From the NCBI GenBank assembly GCA_013215505.1, contig JABSQZ010000032.1, positions 1 through 40,661 on the forward strand: DNA of 40,661 bases, in the 5' to 3' direction. The translations under genes and the position numbers were made by a program. Below are positions 14,849 to 23,089 of this stretch, piece after piece (the first letter of the stretch is position 1; each line of letters begins with the position of its first letter). Source of the DNA: Oceanospirillaceae bacterium (lineage in GTDB: Bacteria; Pseudomonadota; Gammaproteobacteria; Pseudomonadales; Balneatricaceae). Below the pieces are notes generated by a model that was given only the letters and a program-made list of their open reading frames with translations, was not told where the DNA came from and made no database searches.

Positions 14849-16069
14849 CTAAGACTTGTTTTCTGCCTGTCGCTTTAGTAACGCCAGCACTTCGTAACAT
14901 GCACCCATAGTGTGATAATCAGTTTTACCGGCGGGGCTTTTATACTTGTCGTAGTGATTATTATCTGCATCTAAAATACGGTACCAGGCACCATATTGAT
15001 GATCTACCATATGTTGCCAGCTATATTGCCATATGCTCTGGTAGTGCTGCAGGTATTTTTGCCTATCAGAACTTGTTTCAGAGCGCTCATACAGCAACGC
15101 TGCGGCGGCAAAAGATTCAGCCTGAACCCAAAAATATTTATCGTCATCGCAGATACTTAGATCCGGGGCGAAGCCATAGAAAATACCGCCGTTGTTACTG
15201 TCCCAGCTCAAGCTGAGAGCGTTATCAAATAGTTGTTTGGCCCTTGCTAACAACCAGGGGGTAGGTCGATATCTATCTAAGATCAGTAACAGTTTGGCCC
15301 ATTCTGTGAAGTGCCCTGGCTGGTAACCCCAGGGACGGAATAAGTTTTTCGGGTCATCAATATTATAGTGCCAGTCAGGTTGCCAGTCGCTGTCGTAATG
15401 TTCCCATATTTTACCTTGGGCCAGCGCCGCCTGGCGATTGCAAATATTGTCGGCAAGTGTCAAAGCACGGTCTAAATAGTGAGACTCAGCAGTGGCCTCG
15501 TAGGCTGCAATCAGGGCTTCGCAGCTGTGCATATTGGCATTTTGCCCTCGGTAGTCTGACAGTTGTCGCCAGTCTGCGCTCGTTTCATCTGCATACAAAC
15601 CGGCATCAGGACACCAGAAATGGCGCTCCATTAATTGGTAGCTCTGTTCTATGTAGTCAGTGTATTGAGTCAGTCCGGCTTTAACGGCACTGCTGTAGGC
15701 GAGCACGACAAAGGCCAGGCCGTAGCAGTGGTTGGTGGCATCCACTATACCATCGGCATTCAGCTGCCAGGCATAGCCGCCAGTGTCAGTGTTGAGGTGA
15801 CTATTCCTCAGATAATTAATGCCGTGTTCTACAGCTGCTAAATAGTCGGATCGCTGAGTCTGGATATAGGCTTGTGCATAGTTAAATACAAACCTGCAAC
15901 TGCTGACTAAGTGACGATCACTGTGGTTGTAGACGCTGCCATCGTCGCTAAAGTAATGAAAAAAGCCCCCTTTATTGTCTATGCAATCAGGGTGGTAGAA
16001 AGACATAGTATCAGCGATGTGGGCGTTTAAAAAATCACGACTGAGGAAATCCAGCGGAGTATTTTCCAT
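14849..16069 (-). CDS. AGE-family sugar epimerase/isomerase (mannose isomerase-like)
   Basis: A 406-residue cytoplasmic (alpha/alpha)6-barrel enzyme of the N-acylglucosamine 2-epimerase superfamily. Active-site histidine blocks are visible: NMHSCEALIAAYE, GYQPGHFTEWAKLLL and KTDYHTMGACYEVL near the C-terminus, plus RFVFNYAQAY early on. This pattern (GHFTEW, DYHTMGACYE) fits the D-mannose isomerase/YihS branch better than N-acetylglucosamine epimerase. It lies 36 bp downstream of a fructokinase gene on the same strand, so a mannose to fructose to fructose-6-phosphate route is the natural reading. Cellobiose 2-epimerase is an alternative within the same superfamily, but the kinase partner argues for fructose as product. 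No signal peptide is seen. Confidence 0.85.
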   Translation of the reverse strand: MENTPLDFLSRDFLNAHIADTMSFYHPDCIDNKGGFFHYFSDDGSVYNHSDRHLVSSCRFVFNYAQAYIQTQRSDYLAAVEHGINYLRNSHLNTDTGGYAWQLNADGIVDATNHCYGLAFVVLAYSSAVKAGLTQYTDYIEQSYQLMERHFWCPDAGLYADETSADWRQLSDYRGQNANMHSCEALIAAYEATAESHYLDRALTLADNICNRQAALAQGKIWEHYDSDWQPDWHYNIDDPKNLFRPWGYQPGHFTEWAKLLLILDRYRPTPWLLARAKQLFDNALSLSWDSNNGGIFYGFAPDLSICDDDKYFWVQAESFAAAALLYERSETSSDRQKYLQHYQSIWQYSWQHMVDHQYGAWYRILDADNNHYDKYKSPAGKTDYHTMGACYEVLALLKRQAENKS

Positions 16070-16105
16070 ATAAGTAATACCTGAATGTTAGCGGCGCGAT
16101 GGCAG

Positions 16106-17236
16106 TTAAATTTTGATGTCTTCGAGTGAGGGCAGTGAAGTAAAGGCTCCCTGGATAGAGGCGGCGTGGGCCCCACAGTGACTGGCAAAAGTTAATGCGT
16201 ATTCCAGGGCCGGTTGCTGCTGACAAAAATGCGCCAGTTTTTCCCGGGTGATTTGCTGGGCACAAAGCTGATATAAGAAACCGCCGATAAACGCATCTCC
16301 GGCGGCGGTACTGTCTAACATTTTAATCTTGGGTGGGGCTATCGAGCCCTCGGTCCAGGCTTGTGCTGTTGAGAGCGAGTCCTCAGTAGACTGGGAGCCC
16401 TGAGCATGCTGAGAGTCCGCAGCGGATAAAGATCCCCGTGTTACAGAAGTGAGTACATCGCTATTACTGGGCACAAGATTGAGCTGAGTGACTGAGGAAG
16501 AGCTGACTAAGCCCCCGGATTTTCCTCTGACAATATAGCGCAGTGAATTTGCCCCGTCGGTAATTAACAACAGTTGAACTTTGTGTGCGAATATCTGTTT
16601 TAATATTTGCTGCTCTTCGTGGCCATCGCAGATGTACTGCATTTCCTCAGTGCTGACTTTGAGGATATCTGAGAACCTTATGCACTGCCAGATGAGCGGC
16701 AGTGCCTGCCTGTCTTCAGGCCATAAATTTTCACGTAAATTAACATCAAAGCTAATGCAAAATCCGGCCTGCTGTGCTTTTTCTATGCCGGCGATGGTCG
16801 CTGCAGTAATATCATCACCGGTGAGAGTATTAGAGCAAAAATGGAAAATGCCGGCATCGTCAAACCAGCTATCAGAAAAATCATCCGCACTAAAAAGCAT
16901 ATCTGCGGATGGATCCCGATAAAAGCTGAAACTACGCTCTCCCTGATCATCAAGTGAGACAAATGCCAGGGCCGTTTTCGCCAGTTTAGTGTCGATTAAA
17001 TATTGGTCATTAACTTTAGCAGCCTTGAGTGACTGGCGCATGAAAGTGCCAAACATGTCGGCACCAATTTTACCGGCGAAATAGCTATTGCCACCTAGCA
17101 TCGCAGTGGCGGCAGCTACATTGGCTGGGGCTCCGCCTGGATACTTGGTGAAAGTTTCACTACCTTGCGTATCGTTGTTTATTTTGTTGGATAGCATATC
17201 TATCAAGGCTTCACCAAAGGCAATAAGTTTTAACAT
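16106..17236 (-). CDS. PfkB-family fructokinase with a Ser/Thr-rich insertion
   Basis: A cytoplasmic sugar kinase, predicted to phosphorylate fructose at C6 with ATP. Family landmarks are FGEALIDML, KYPGGAPANVAAATAMLG, FAGKIGADMFG, SFDVNLRENLWP, STEEM and the anion-hole/catalytic motif STAAGDAFIGGFL. At 376 residues it is about 55 longer than usual fructokinases (300-320). The excess is one low-complexity, Ser/Thr/Gln-rich segment at about 240-296, inserted just before the PPKIKMLDSTAAGD block. The insertion has no recognised domain and is in frame, so the gene looks functional. AGGAAC precedes the ATG at a good distance. It is the first gene of an operon with the AGE isomerase. Confidence 0.9.
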   Translation of the reverse strand: MLKLIAFGEALIDMLSNKINNDTQGSETFTKYPGGAPANVAAATAMLGGNSYFAGKIGADMFGTFMRQSLKAAKVNDQYLIDTKLAKTALAFVSLDDQGERSFSFYRDPSADMLFSADDFSDSWFDDAGIFHFCSNTLTGDDITAATIAGIEKAQQAGFCISFDVNLRENLWPEDRQALPLIWQCIRFSDILKVSTEEMQYICDGHEEQQILKQIFAHKVQLLLITDGANSLRYIVRGKSGGLVSSSSVTQLNLVPSNSDVLTSVTRGSLSAADSQHAQGSQSTEDSLSTAQAWTEGSIAPPKIKMLDSTAAGDAFIGGFLYQLCAQQITREKLAHFCQQQPALEYALTFASHCGAHAASIQGAFTSLPSLEDIKI

Positions 17237-17316
17237 ATAAGTTCCTGGCGCTCAGAGGTAGATTCTACTAGCAGTATAGAAGAGAAAGTACCATAGGGAT
17301 TATCTTTTTGACTTGC

Positions 17317-17346
17317 ATATTAAGTGTTGGTCAAGGTTATGTGCAA
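17317..17346 (-). promoter_or_regulatory. Candidate promoter of the fructokinase-isomerase operon
   Basis: On the minus strand TTGCAC (17341-17346) and TAATAT (17317-17322) are spaced by 18 bp, about 80 bp upstream of the fructokinase ATG. No LacI-type palindrome is visible near it. The rest of the 17237-17746 gap, which leads to the divergent histidine kinase, holds no convincing gene. Confidence 0.4.
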
Positions 17347-17746
17347 CTGAATAATTGTATTCTTTTGTAACAACAAAACATTGATATCGAGGTTTTTTTG
17401 TCCCCTAGAAGGTTCTCAGAACCTGTATATCCAAGATCAAAGCCCAGCAGAGGGTCCTCAATTTATACCTGATCTGTTGGTGCGGCCTATTTGGCACCGC
17501 GGGGATACGTATGTTTATCGACTCAACTCTGATCTATCTAGGGCTATATCGCAATTTCATTGAAAGTTGTCATTCAGCCCGGCTGGAGTTGTGTATCTGC
17601 CATTCGCTACTACACTTTAATGCATGTTTAATGAGTTTTTTTAGCTAAAGTGCAAAGTGTTAGGTGTGAATTTTGCCATCTTTTAGGCTAAACCTCAGTC
17701 ACTGAAGCCGACTGCTGCGAGCTGCTTTGAAGGATAGAGTAGATCT

Positions 17747-19438
17747 ATGGATCAGAAAACAAGGGAATTTAGACAGTTTTATCACTTTTCAATATTTTTT
17801 AAAAGAAGAGGCAATAGCTTAGGTAGCAGATTACTTATCTGTGTATTAGCCGTCAGTGCCCTGTTTGTAATACTGCAGACCTTAGTGCAGATAAATAGCG
17901 ACTATCAAATAGGGGTAGCCGAAATTGACCGTCGCTTTGAACAAATATTGATCATTTATGGTGAGAACTTATCACGTAGTATCTGGGAGTTAGATACCGC
18001 TAATATAGGGATTATTATTGAGGGTATATTAGAACTGCCAGATGTAGTGAAAGTAGTAGTCACTGAAACTTTAGTCGAACAGCAATCCCGCAACGGGATT
18101 TTATTGGCGCAAATGGGAAATTTGCCGGTGACCGGCTACGTGCAAAAATCCTTGCCGATCATCCTCAATAATGGCGGTGCTGACGTACAGGTGGGCACTT
18201 TACAAGTATCAGTCAGCTTGGAGAATCTGTATAAAGACCTCTATGGAACGGTAGTTTTTATCCTAATATTTCAATTAGCTAAAACTTTTACTATGTCCGC
18301 CTTCATTCTAATTATTTTCCATTTTTTAGTCACCCGACACTTGATAGTGATGGCTGAGTTTTGTCGCAATACCAGTGCCGATAATTTAGATGAAATTTTA
18401 GTATTGGATAGAAAAACACTCGGTAAAAATGATGAAATTGCATTGATGACCGAAGCGTTGAATGCAACCAAAAGTAATCTCAAAGCACTGTTGGATACCA
18501 CCAAGGATTCAGTGCAAATGAAACGAGAAATATCTAAACAAGAGGAAAAAGATCTAATTCAGAAGAGCTACCGGCAGGAGATCGAAACCAAAAACGCCAA
18601 GCTGGCCTATTCGAATTCTGAGTTGGAGGCGACTATAGCCACCCTAAAAAGTACCCGAAATCAGTTGGTCAGTGCTGAAAAAATGGCCGCGTTGGGAGGG
18701 ATGGTGCAAGGGGTAGCCCATGAGCTAAATACCCCTATAGGGCTGTCTATTACAGCGACCAGCCACATTAAAGACGATGCTGTCCGACTCTCTGCAAAGT
18801 TGGCTGATAACAGCATGAAAAAATCGGATTTACAGGAATATTTAGTCAATACCGAGAACCTATCTAATTCAATTTGTGTCAGCTTAGATAAAGCAGCTAA
18901 CTTAATACGTTCTTTTAAATTAGTCTCCGTAGAACAGCACGATGAGCTAAAACAGCAGTTTAACGTGCACAGTAATTTAGCGGACATCTTGTACAGCATA
19001 ATCCCCAGTGTTAAAGCGAAAAATATCACGGTCATCAATGATATCCCGAAAGAGATTGATATCTGCAGTTATCCTGGGGTCTTCTACCAAATTTATACCA
19101 ACTTAATTAATAATTCGCTGCTACATGGCTTTGAGGATTTAGCTGGAGGCGAAATACGCATCTCAGCAAGTTTTAAAGGGGGCTCTCTGGCACTGGTGTT
19201 TCAAGATGATGGTTTGGGTATGACCGACGAAGTGCTAAATAAGGTATTTGATCCTTTTTTTACCACTAAACGGGCGCGTGGCGGTACCGGATTGGGCATG
19301 AATATAATCTATAACTTAGTCAATGATAAGTTGTTGGGTTCTATCAAAGTCAGCAGTGAACAAGGCAGTGGCACAGTGTTCAGCTTAACCATCCCGACGT
19401 TGCAGCAAGAACAGCAGCAGGCAGCATCACTAGGGTAG
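17747..19438 (+). CDS. Membrane sensor histidine kinase
   Basis: A 563-residue inner-membrane kinase. Spans lie at about 28-47 and 170-195, with a ~120-residue periplasmic sensor between them (SRSIWELDTANIGIIIEGIL and LQVSVSLENLYKDLYG, resembling CHASE5-type sensors). A HAMP-like linker and coiled coil (about 200-310) follow. The phosphoacceptor is His325 in GVAHELNTPIG. The ATPase domain shows the N box (YTNLINNSLLHGF), G1 (DDGLGM), F box (FFTTK) and G2 (GGTGLGM). HELNTP is the variant found in kinases with a long coiled-coil input. The likely partner is the receiver-HD-GYP protein encoded 683 bp downstream on the same strand. The signal is unknown. Confidence 0.9.
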   Translation: MDQKTREFRQFYHFSIFFKRRGNSLGSRLLICVLAVSALFVILQTLVQINSDYQIGVAEIDRRFEQILIIYGENLSRSIWELDTANIGIIIEGILELPDVVKVVVTETLVEQQSRNGILLAQMGNLPVTGYVQKSLPIILNNGGADVQVGTLQVSVSLENLYKDLYGTVVFILIFQLAKTFTMSAFILIIFHFLVTRHLIVMAEFCRNTSADNLDEILVLDRKTLGKNDEIALMTEALNATKSNLKALLDTTKDSVQMKREISKQEEKDLIQKSYRQEIETKNAKLAYSNSELEATIATLKSTRNQLVSAEKMAALGGMVQGVAHELNTPIGLSITATSHIKDDAVRLSAKLADNSMKKSDLQEYLVNTENLSNSICVSLDKAANLIRSFKLVSVEQHDELKQQFNVHSNLADILYSIIPSVKAKNITVINDIPKEIDICSYPGVFYQIYTNLINNSLLHGFEDLAGGEIRISASFKGGSLALVFQDDGLGMTDEVLNKVFDPFFTTKRARGGTGLGMNIIYNLVNDKLLGSIKVSSEQGSGTVFSLTIPTLQQEQQQAASLG

Positions 19439-19903
19439 CTGAAGTCGTATTCAGTGGAGGCTAAGCTGTTATATATCATGTGATTAGATCAAGTGCTGGT
19501 TTGCTAGATAGCTGCTGAGATGGATCTCTCCTTGCTACGTGCGCAACAAACTTTTCAGTGTTAATTATTTATATTGAAGAGATCGCTTATTGCAAAACTT
19601 CTACTAAGATTAAATTTAGATGGGATCAATTTTTACCATTGGATTGTTAAAGAAAGCTCAGGGAACAAAGGAATAAGGCAGATGCCTTCTCTGTGGGCCA
19701 TAAAGCGGTTAGTTGTGCACAAGATAACGCAGAGATATGACTGTGCTTTGCAAGTTAGCTAACAGGGCAGCATCGTCTTACCATCGCTCTTAACCTAGAT
19801 TGTGTAGGTAGAGCAGATGAGCGCATTTTAGTTCGTCCGCGGGTGTTTACAGAGCACTGCAATTGCGTTTTTATTGCAGCCATGGGCATGATAACTTTTG
19901 ACC
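19439..19903. other. Intergenic region without a convincing gene
   Basis: Between the histidine kinase and the 49-bp repeats. A 62-codon TTG-initiated frame exists at 19574-19762 but lacks a ribosome binding site and family likeness. No terminator after the kinase gene is evident, so transcription may continue into the repeat array and the response regulator gene. Confidence 0.4.
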
Positions 19904-20050
19904 GGCACAGACTATTGCTTGCTTGCAAAGTCTAAGTATCTACCTATATTTAGGCACAGACTGTTTGCTCCATGCAAAGTCTAAGTACCTACATATATTT
20001 AGGCACAGACTTTTTGCTCCATGCAAAGTCTAAGTACCTACATCCATGTA
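19904..20050 (+). repeat. Three tandem 49-bp structured repeats
   Basis: Three head-to-tail copies start at 19904, 19953 and 20002, each exactly 49 bp, and a fourth begins (GGCA) at 20051. Every unit begins GGCACAGACT and contains two inverted repeats. The first is AGACT(N2-3)TTGC-N5-GCAAAGTCT. The second spans the unit boundary: CCTA/TAGG, which in the third unit extends to a perfect CCTACAT-CC-ATGTAGG. There are no spacers, so this is not a CRISPR array. It ends about 70 bp before the response-regulator ATG, in its presumed leader. Confidence 0.9.
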
Positions 20051-20121
20051 GGCAATCAGCATGTCGGTGGTTAGCATGTTCTCCAGATCAATCCATCAGG
20101 GAATAGCCTTATGAGGTCAAG

Positions 20122-21639
20122 ATGAACGATATCATGTTTGCCGAAGAGACAGCTGTTGTAGAAAATGCTGCGCGGTGGAGAGTATTGATTGTTGATGATG
20201 AAGAAAGTGTCCATGTGATTACTAAGTCAGTGTTAAAAGACTTGGAAATCGACGGTCGTCGAATAGAGTTTTTCAGTGCTTTTACTGCGGATCAAGCGAT
20301 AACCGTTTTAAAAGATATCGATGAAATTGCGGTGGTTTTTCTCGATGTTGTGATGGAAACCAACGAGGCGGGCCTGGAGGCTTGTCGGCGGATTCGCGAA
20401 GAGTTAAAAAACGATATTGTCAGAATTATTCTTCGTACAGGACAACCGGGATCGGCACCGGAACATGAGGTCATTGTTAAATACCGAATTAATGACTACA
20501 AAGAAAAGACCGACTTATCCTCTGCTAAATTATTTTCCTGCGTGATTACTGCAGTGCGTTCATTTCAAGACTTAATGAAGCTTGAACATAGCCAACAGGG
20601 GCTGCGAAAAGTAATTCAAGCAACCAATAGCATCGCCGGGATAAAATCTATAACCTTATTTTTAGAGGGGATCACCAATCATCTATCCTTTATTTTAGGC
20701 GCCGACAAAAGCGCTTTGGCGGCTTCCAACAGTGGTTTTACTCTCGCCTGCAGGGACCTCGATAGTCACCAATTGCTGTCATCTACTGGCGATCTGGCAG
20801 TGTCCGATAATTCCCATTTCAGTGATTTACCAGACGATATTCAAAAGATAATTAATGATTGTTTCAGCGCCAAGAGAAGTATCATTAGAGACAATATGTA
20901 TGCGGGTTTTTTCCGCTTTGGTAAAAAGCAACACTATATTTTTTGCCTGGCAAATAACAGTGATCTAGTGGAGATAGACCAAAATTTATTAAATATTTTC
21001 TCGGCGAATATCAATATTGCCCTGGATAATTTATTTTTAAACCAAGAGATAATCACTACTCAGAAGGAGTTGATCGAAAAGCTTGGCGAAGTGGTAGAAA
21101 AACGTTCCAGTGAAGCTTCTCAGCACGTGAAACGGGTCGCTGATTTCTCCTACCAATTAGCCAAAGATTATGGTTTGAATGAAGCCGCTGCCAAATTACT
21201 AAACTCGGCCTCTCCGATGCACGATGTCGGTAAGGTAGGTATACCCGATGCTATATTACTGAAACCTGGCAAGCTGACTGAGGATGAGTTCGAAGTAATG
21301 AAAACTCATGCGCAAATAGGTTTCGAGATCTTTAGAACATCGGATAGCGGCCTGCTGAAAGCTGCTGCAGTTATCTCACTAAATCATCACGAGAAATGGG
21401 ATGGTAGTGGCTACCCTAATGGCAAGAGCGGCGAAGAGATTCACATTTTCGGCAGGATAACCGCAGTGGCTGATGTATTTGATGCCCTCTATCACGCTCG
21501 CTGCTACAAACCGGCCTGGCCAATAGAGGATATTGTAGAGTATTTTCAGCAGCAAAGCGGGTCGCATTTTGACCCTAAACTGGTGGAAATAGTTTTAGCT
21601 GATTTAGAGACATATCGCGAAATTGTTAGTTTTGAGTAG
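20122..21639 (+). CDS. Response regulator with DUF3369 and HD-GYP phosphodiesterase domains
   Basis: A 505-residue cytoplasmic regulator: receiver domain at about 18-140 with phosphoacceptor Asp75 (VFLDVVME) and the conserved lysine in YKEKTDLS, a DUF3369 (GAF-like) domain at about 145-310, and an HD-GYP domain at about 325-495. The metal-binding HD is His367-Asp368 (SPMHDVGKVGIPD) and GYP is 430-432 (HHEKWDGSGYPNG), so hydrolysis of cyclic-di-GMP looks intact. Phosphorylation by the upstream histidine kinase (17747-19438) presumably sets this activity. GAGG stands 5-6 nt before the ATG. The 49-bp repeat array immediately upstream may affect its expression. The stop is 28 bp from the convergent glcC stop. 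Confidence 0.92.
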   Translation: MNDIMFAEETAVVENAARWRVLIVDDEESVHVITKSVLKDLEIDGRRIEFFSAFTADQAITVLKDIDEIAVVFLDVVMETNEAGLEACRRIREELKNDIVRIILRTGQPGSAPEHEVIVKYRINDYKEKTDLSSAKLFSCVITAVRSFQDLMKLEHSQQGLRKVIQATNSIAGIKSITLFLEGITNHLSFILGADKSALAASNSGFTLACRDLDSHQLLSSTGDLAVSDNSHFSDLPDDIQKIINDCFSAKRSIIRDNMYAGFFRFGKKQHYIFCLANNSDLVEIDQNLLNIFSANINIALDNLFLNQEIITTQKELIEKLGEVVEKRSSEASQHVKRVADFSYQLAKDYGLNEAAAKLLNSASPMHDVGKVGIPDAILLKPGKLTEDEFEVMKTHAQIGFEIFRTSDSGLLKAAAVISLNHHEKWDGSGYPNGKSGEEIHIFGRITAVADVFDALYHARCYKPAWPIEDIVEYFQQQSGSHFDPKLVEIVLADLETYREIVSFE

Positions 21640-21667
21640 AGAAAGATAAGTCGTAAGACTTGAGTTG

Positions 21668-22414
21668 TTAGTCGTCGGGGAATATGGCCTGACGAACGAT
21701 CATTTGCCCTCGCTCCTCCATCTCCCGCAGGCTGGCACTGACAAAATTGACGTGGGCCTGTGCTGCCTTTTGCGCTTTGCCTGGCTGGCGGTTTGTAATG
21801 GCCAGAAATATTTGCCGGTGGTGTTTATCTATTTGATTTTTATATTTAAGCAGCGGGTTTAAGTTAAGCACTGATGCCTGCACTGAATGTAACACTAACT
21901 GTTGTAAACTGGCCAACAAGTGCATTAATACTGGGTTGTGTGAAGCTTCGACAATGGCCTGATGAAAGGCTTGATCGCGGTGCGCTGCCTTTTTGCAACT
22001 GCTGCTGTCAATGGCATTATAAGCTTTGCTGATCCAAAAAAGATCTTTACTACTGGCGCGTTGAGCCGCTAATCCAGCGGCTTGTCCCTCAAGCTGTGCT
22101 CGCACTTCATACAAGTCATACAAGGTCCGACCGTGGGCAAAAAATAACTGCATAAATGGGTTGTCAGCTTGCTGCGGGCCGATTATTTCTGTAACAAATG
22201 AGCCCCGGCCATGCTGGGTAGTGATTAACCCCCTACCTGAGAGTTCTCGCAGTGCTTCACGCACGGCAGATCTGGATACTTTTAGTTTAGCGCAAAGCTG
22301 TCGCTCGGAGGGGATCTTCTGGCCGGGGGCAAGGCTACCATCGATGATTATATTCTCAATTTGTCGGGCAATAGCGTTGGCGATTGAGGCACTGCCAGTG
22401 GTGTTGGATATCAT
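21668..22414 (-). CDS. glcC: FadR-subfamily GntR regulator of glycolate genes
   Basis: A 248-residue regulator with an N-terminal winged helix (IARQIENIIIDGSLAPGQKI, PSERQLCAKLKVSRSAVREA, LRELSGRGLI) and the all-helical FCD ligand domain (about 85-235: YEVRAQLEGQAAGLAAQ, HRDQAFHQAIVEASHNP). The start is set at ATG 22414; the longer upstream frame to 22540 is hydrophobic and unlike the family. It is divergent from glcGDEF, as E. coli glcC is from its operon, and therefore probably activates those genes in response to glycolate. A 15-bp perfect palindrome of FadR-subfamily type lies in the shared promoter region (22499-22513). Confidence 0.88.
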   Translation of the reverse strand: MISNTTGSASIANAIARQIENIIIDGSLAPGQKIPSERQLCAKLKVSRSAVREALRELSGRGLITTQHGRGSFVTEIIGPQQADNPFMQLFFAHGRTLYDLYEVRAQLEGQAAGLAAQRASSKDLFWISKAYNAIDSSSCKKAAHRDQAFHQAIVEASHNPVLMHLLASLQQLVLHSVQASVLNLNPLLKYKNQIDKHHRQIFLAITNRQPGKAQKAAQAHVNFVSASLREMEERGQMIVRQAIFPDD

Positions 22415-22498
22415 TTGCACTCTAGCGTTGGGGGGTGTGGATTGAGAGCTTAATGTAACTGATGGGTAAATGATAGCAACGCCAAAATGAAATAAAAA

Positions 22499-22513
22499 AC
22501 TGGTCAGACCAGT
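22499..22513. promoter_or_regulatory. Predicted GlcC operator
   Basis: ACTGGTCAGACCAGT is a perfect palindrome about one central base. The TGGT-N3-ACCA core is the known recognition pattern of FadR-subfamily GntR regulators (PdhR, LldR and relatives). It lies 85 bp upstream of glcC and 130 bp upstream of glcG, in the divergent promoter region. Confidence 0.85.
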
Positions 22514-22642
22514 ACAGAAAAAGCTGGCTTTAGAGATCAAAAAATATCAGCATAAGAGAATCGTATAAATAGCGCTTGTTAGCAGCTGTATTGGAGCTGT
22601 TAATTAAGAGACAACTGTTCACTGAAAATAGGAGCATTAGCT

Positions 22643-23068
22643 TTGCTGACAATAAAAAGATTATCCCATCAAGAAGCACAAATTTTGATAACAGGGGCGC
22701 GTTTAAAGGCATTGGAGATAGGAATACCTATGTGTATCGCCGTCACTGATGAGTCCGGGGTGCTGATAGCATTTGAGCGTATGGATGGCGGTAAAACGAC
22801 TAGCGTAGTGATTGCACAAGATAAGGCCTTTACCGCCGCTGCTGCGCGTAAAGCCACACATGATTACAATACGGTTTGTGTACCTGGAAGCTTGGCGTTT
22901 GGTATGCACACAGAACACGGCGGTCGTATTTCTGTGGTCGGTGGAGGTTTGCCGGTTTTTTGTGGGGAGGATGTCGTAGGAGGCATAGGTTTGAGCTCAG
23001 GGACTCCTAAGCAAGATTTGGAATGCGCCCAGGCCGCTATAGAGCACTTTTGTGCACAGACTCAGTAG
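22643..23068 (+). CDS. glcG: GlcG/HbpS-family protein of the glycolate operon
   Basis: A 141-residue DUF336 (GlcG/HbpS) protein, small and soluble, with no known catalytic role in glycolate use; relatives bind heme or corrinoid-like ligands. Recognisable stretches are AVTDESGVLIAFERMDGG, the DKAFTAAAARKAT helix, RISVVGGGLPV and the VVGGIGLSSGTPKQD end. Translation appears to start at TTG 22643, since GGAG lies 8 nt upstream and no ATG is near. In E. coli glcG follows glcDEF; here it is the first gene of the operon, 21 bp before glcD. Confidence 0.88.
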   Translation: MLTIKRLSHQEAQILITGARLKALEIGIPMCIAVTDESGVLIAFERMDGGKTTSVVIAQDKAFTAAAARKATHDYNTVCVPGSLAFGMHTEHGGRISVVGGGLPVFCGEDVVGGIGLSSGTPKQDLECAQAAIEHFCAQTQ

Positions 23069-23089
23069 GCATTTTCCTCCTGGAATATA

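Noticed and set aside
17381-17563. 60-codon frame upstream of the histidine kinase
   Set aside because: No ribosome binding site and no recognisable features; probably chance.
19574-19762. 62-codon frame between kinase and response regulator
   Set aside because: TTG start without ribosome binding site; basic, unstructured composition; not convincing.
19904-20050. CRISPR-like array
   Set aside because: The 49-bp units are contiguous with no spacers and there are no cas genes anywhere in the window.
20292-20474. Antisense frames within large genes (many similar cases)
   Set aside because: They are opposite-strand shadows of well-supported coding regions with no independent signals.
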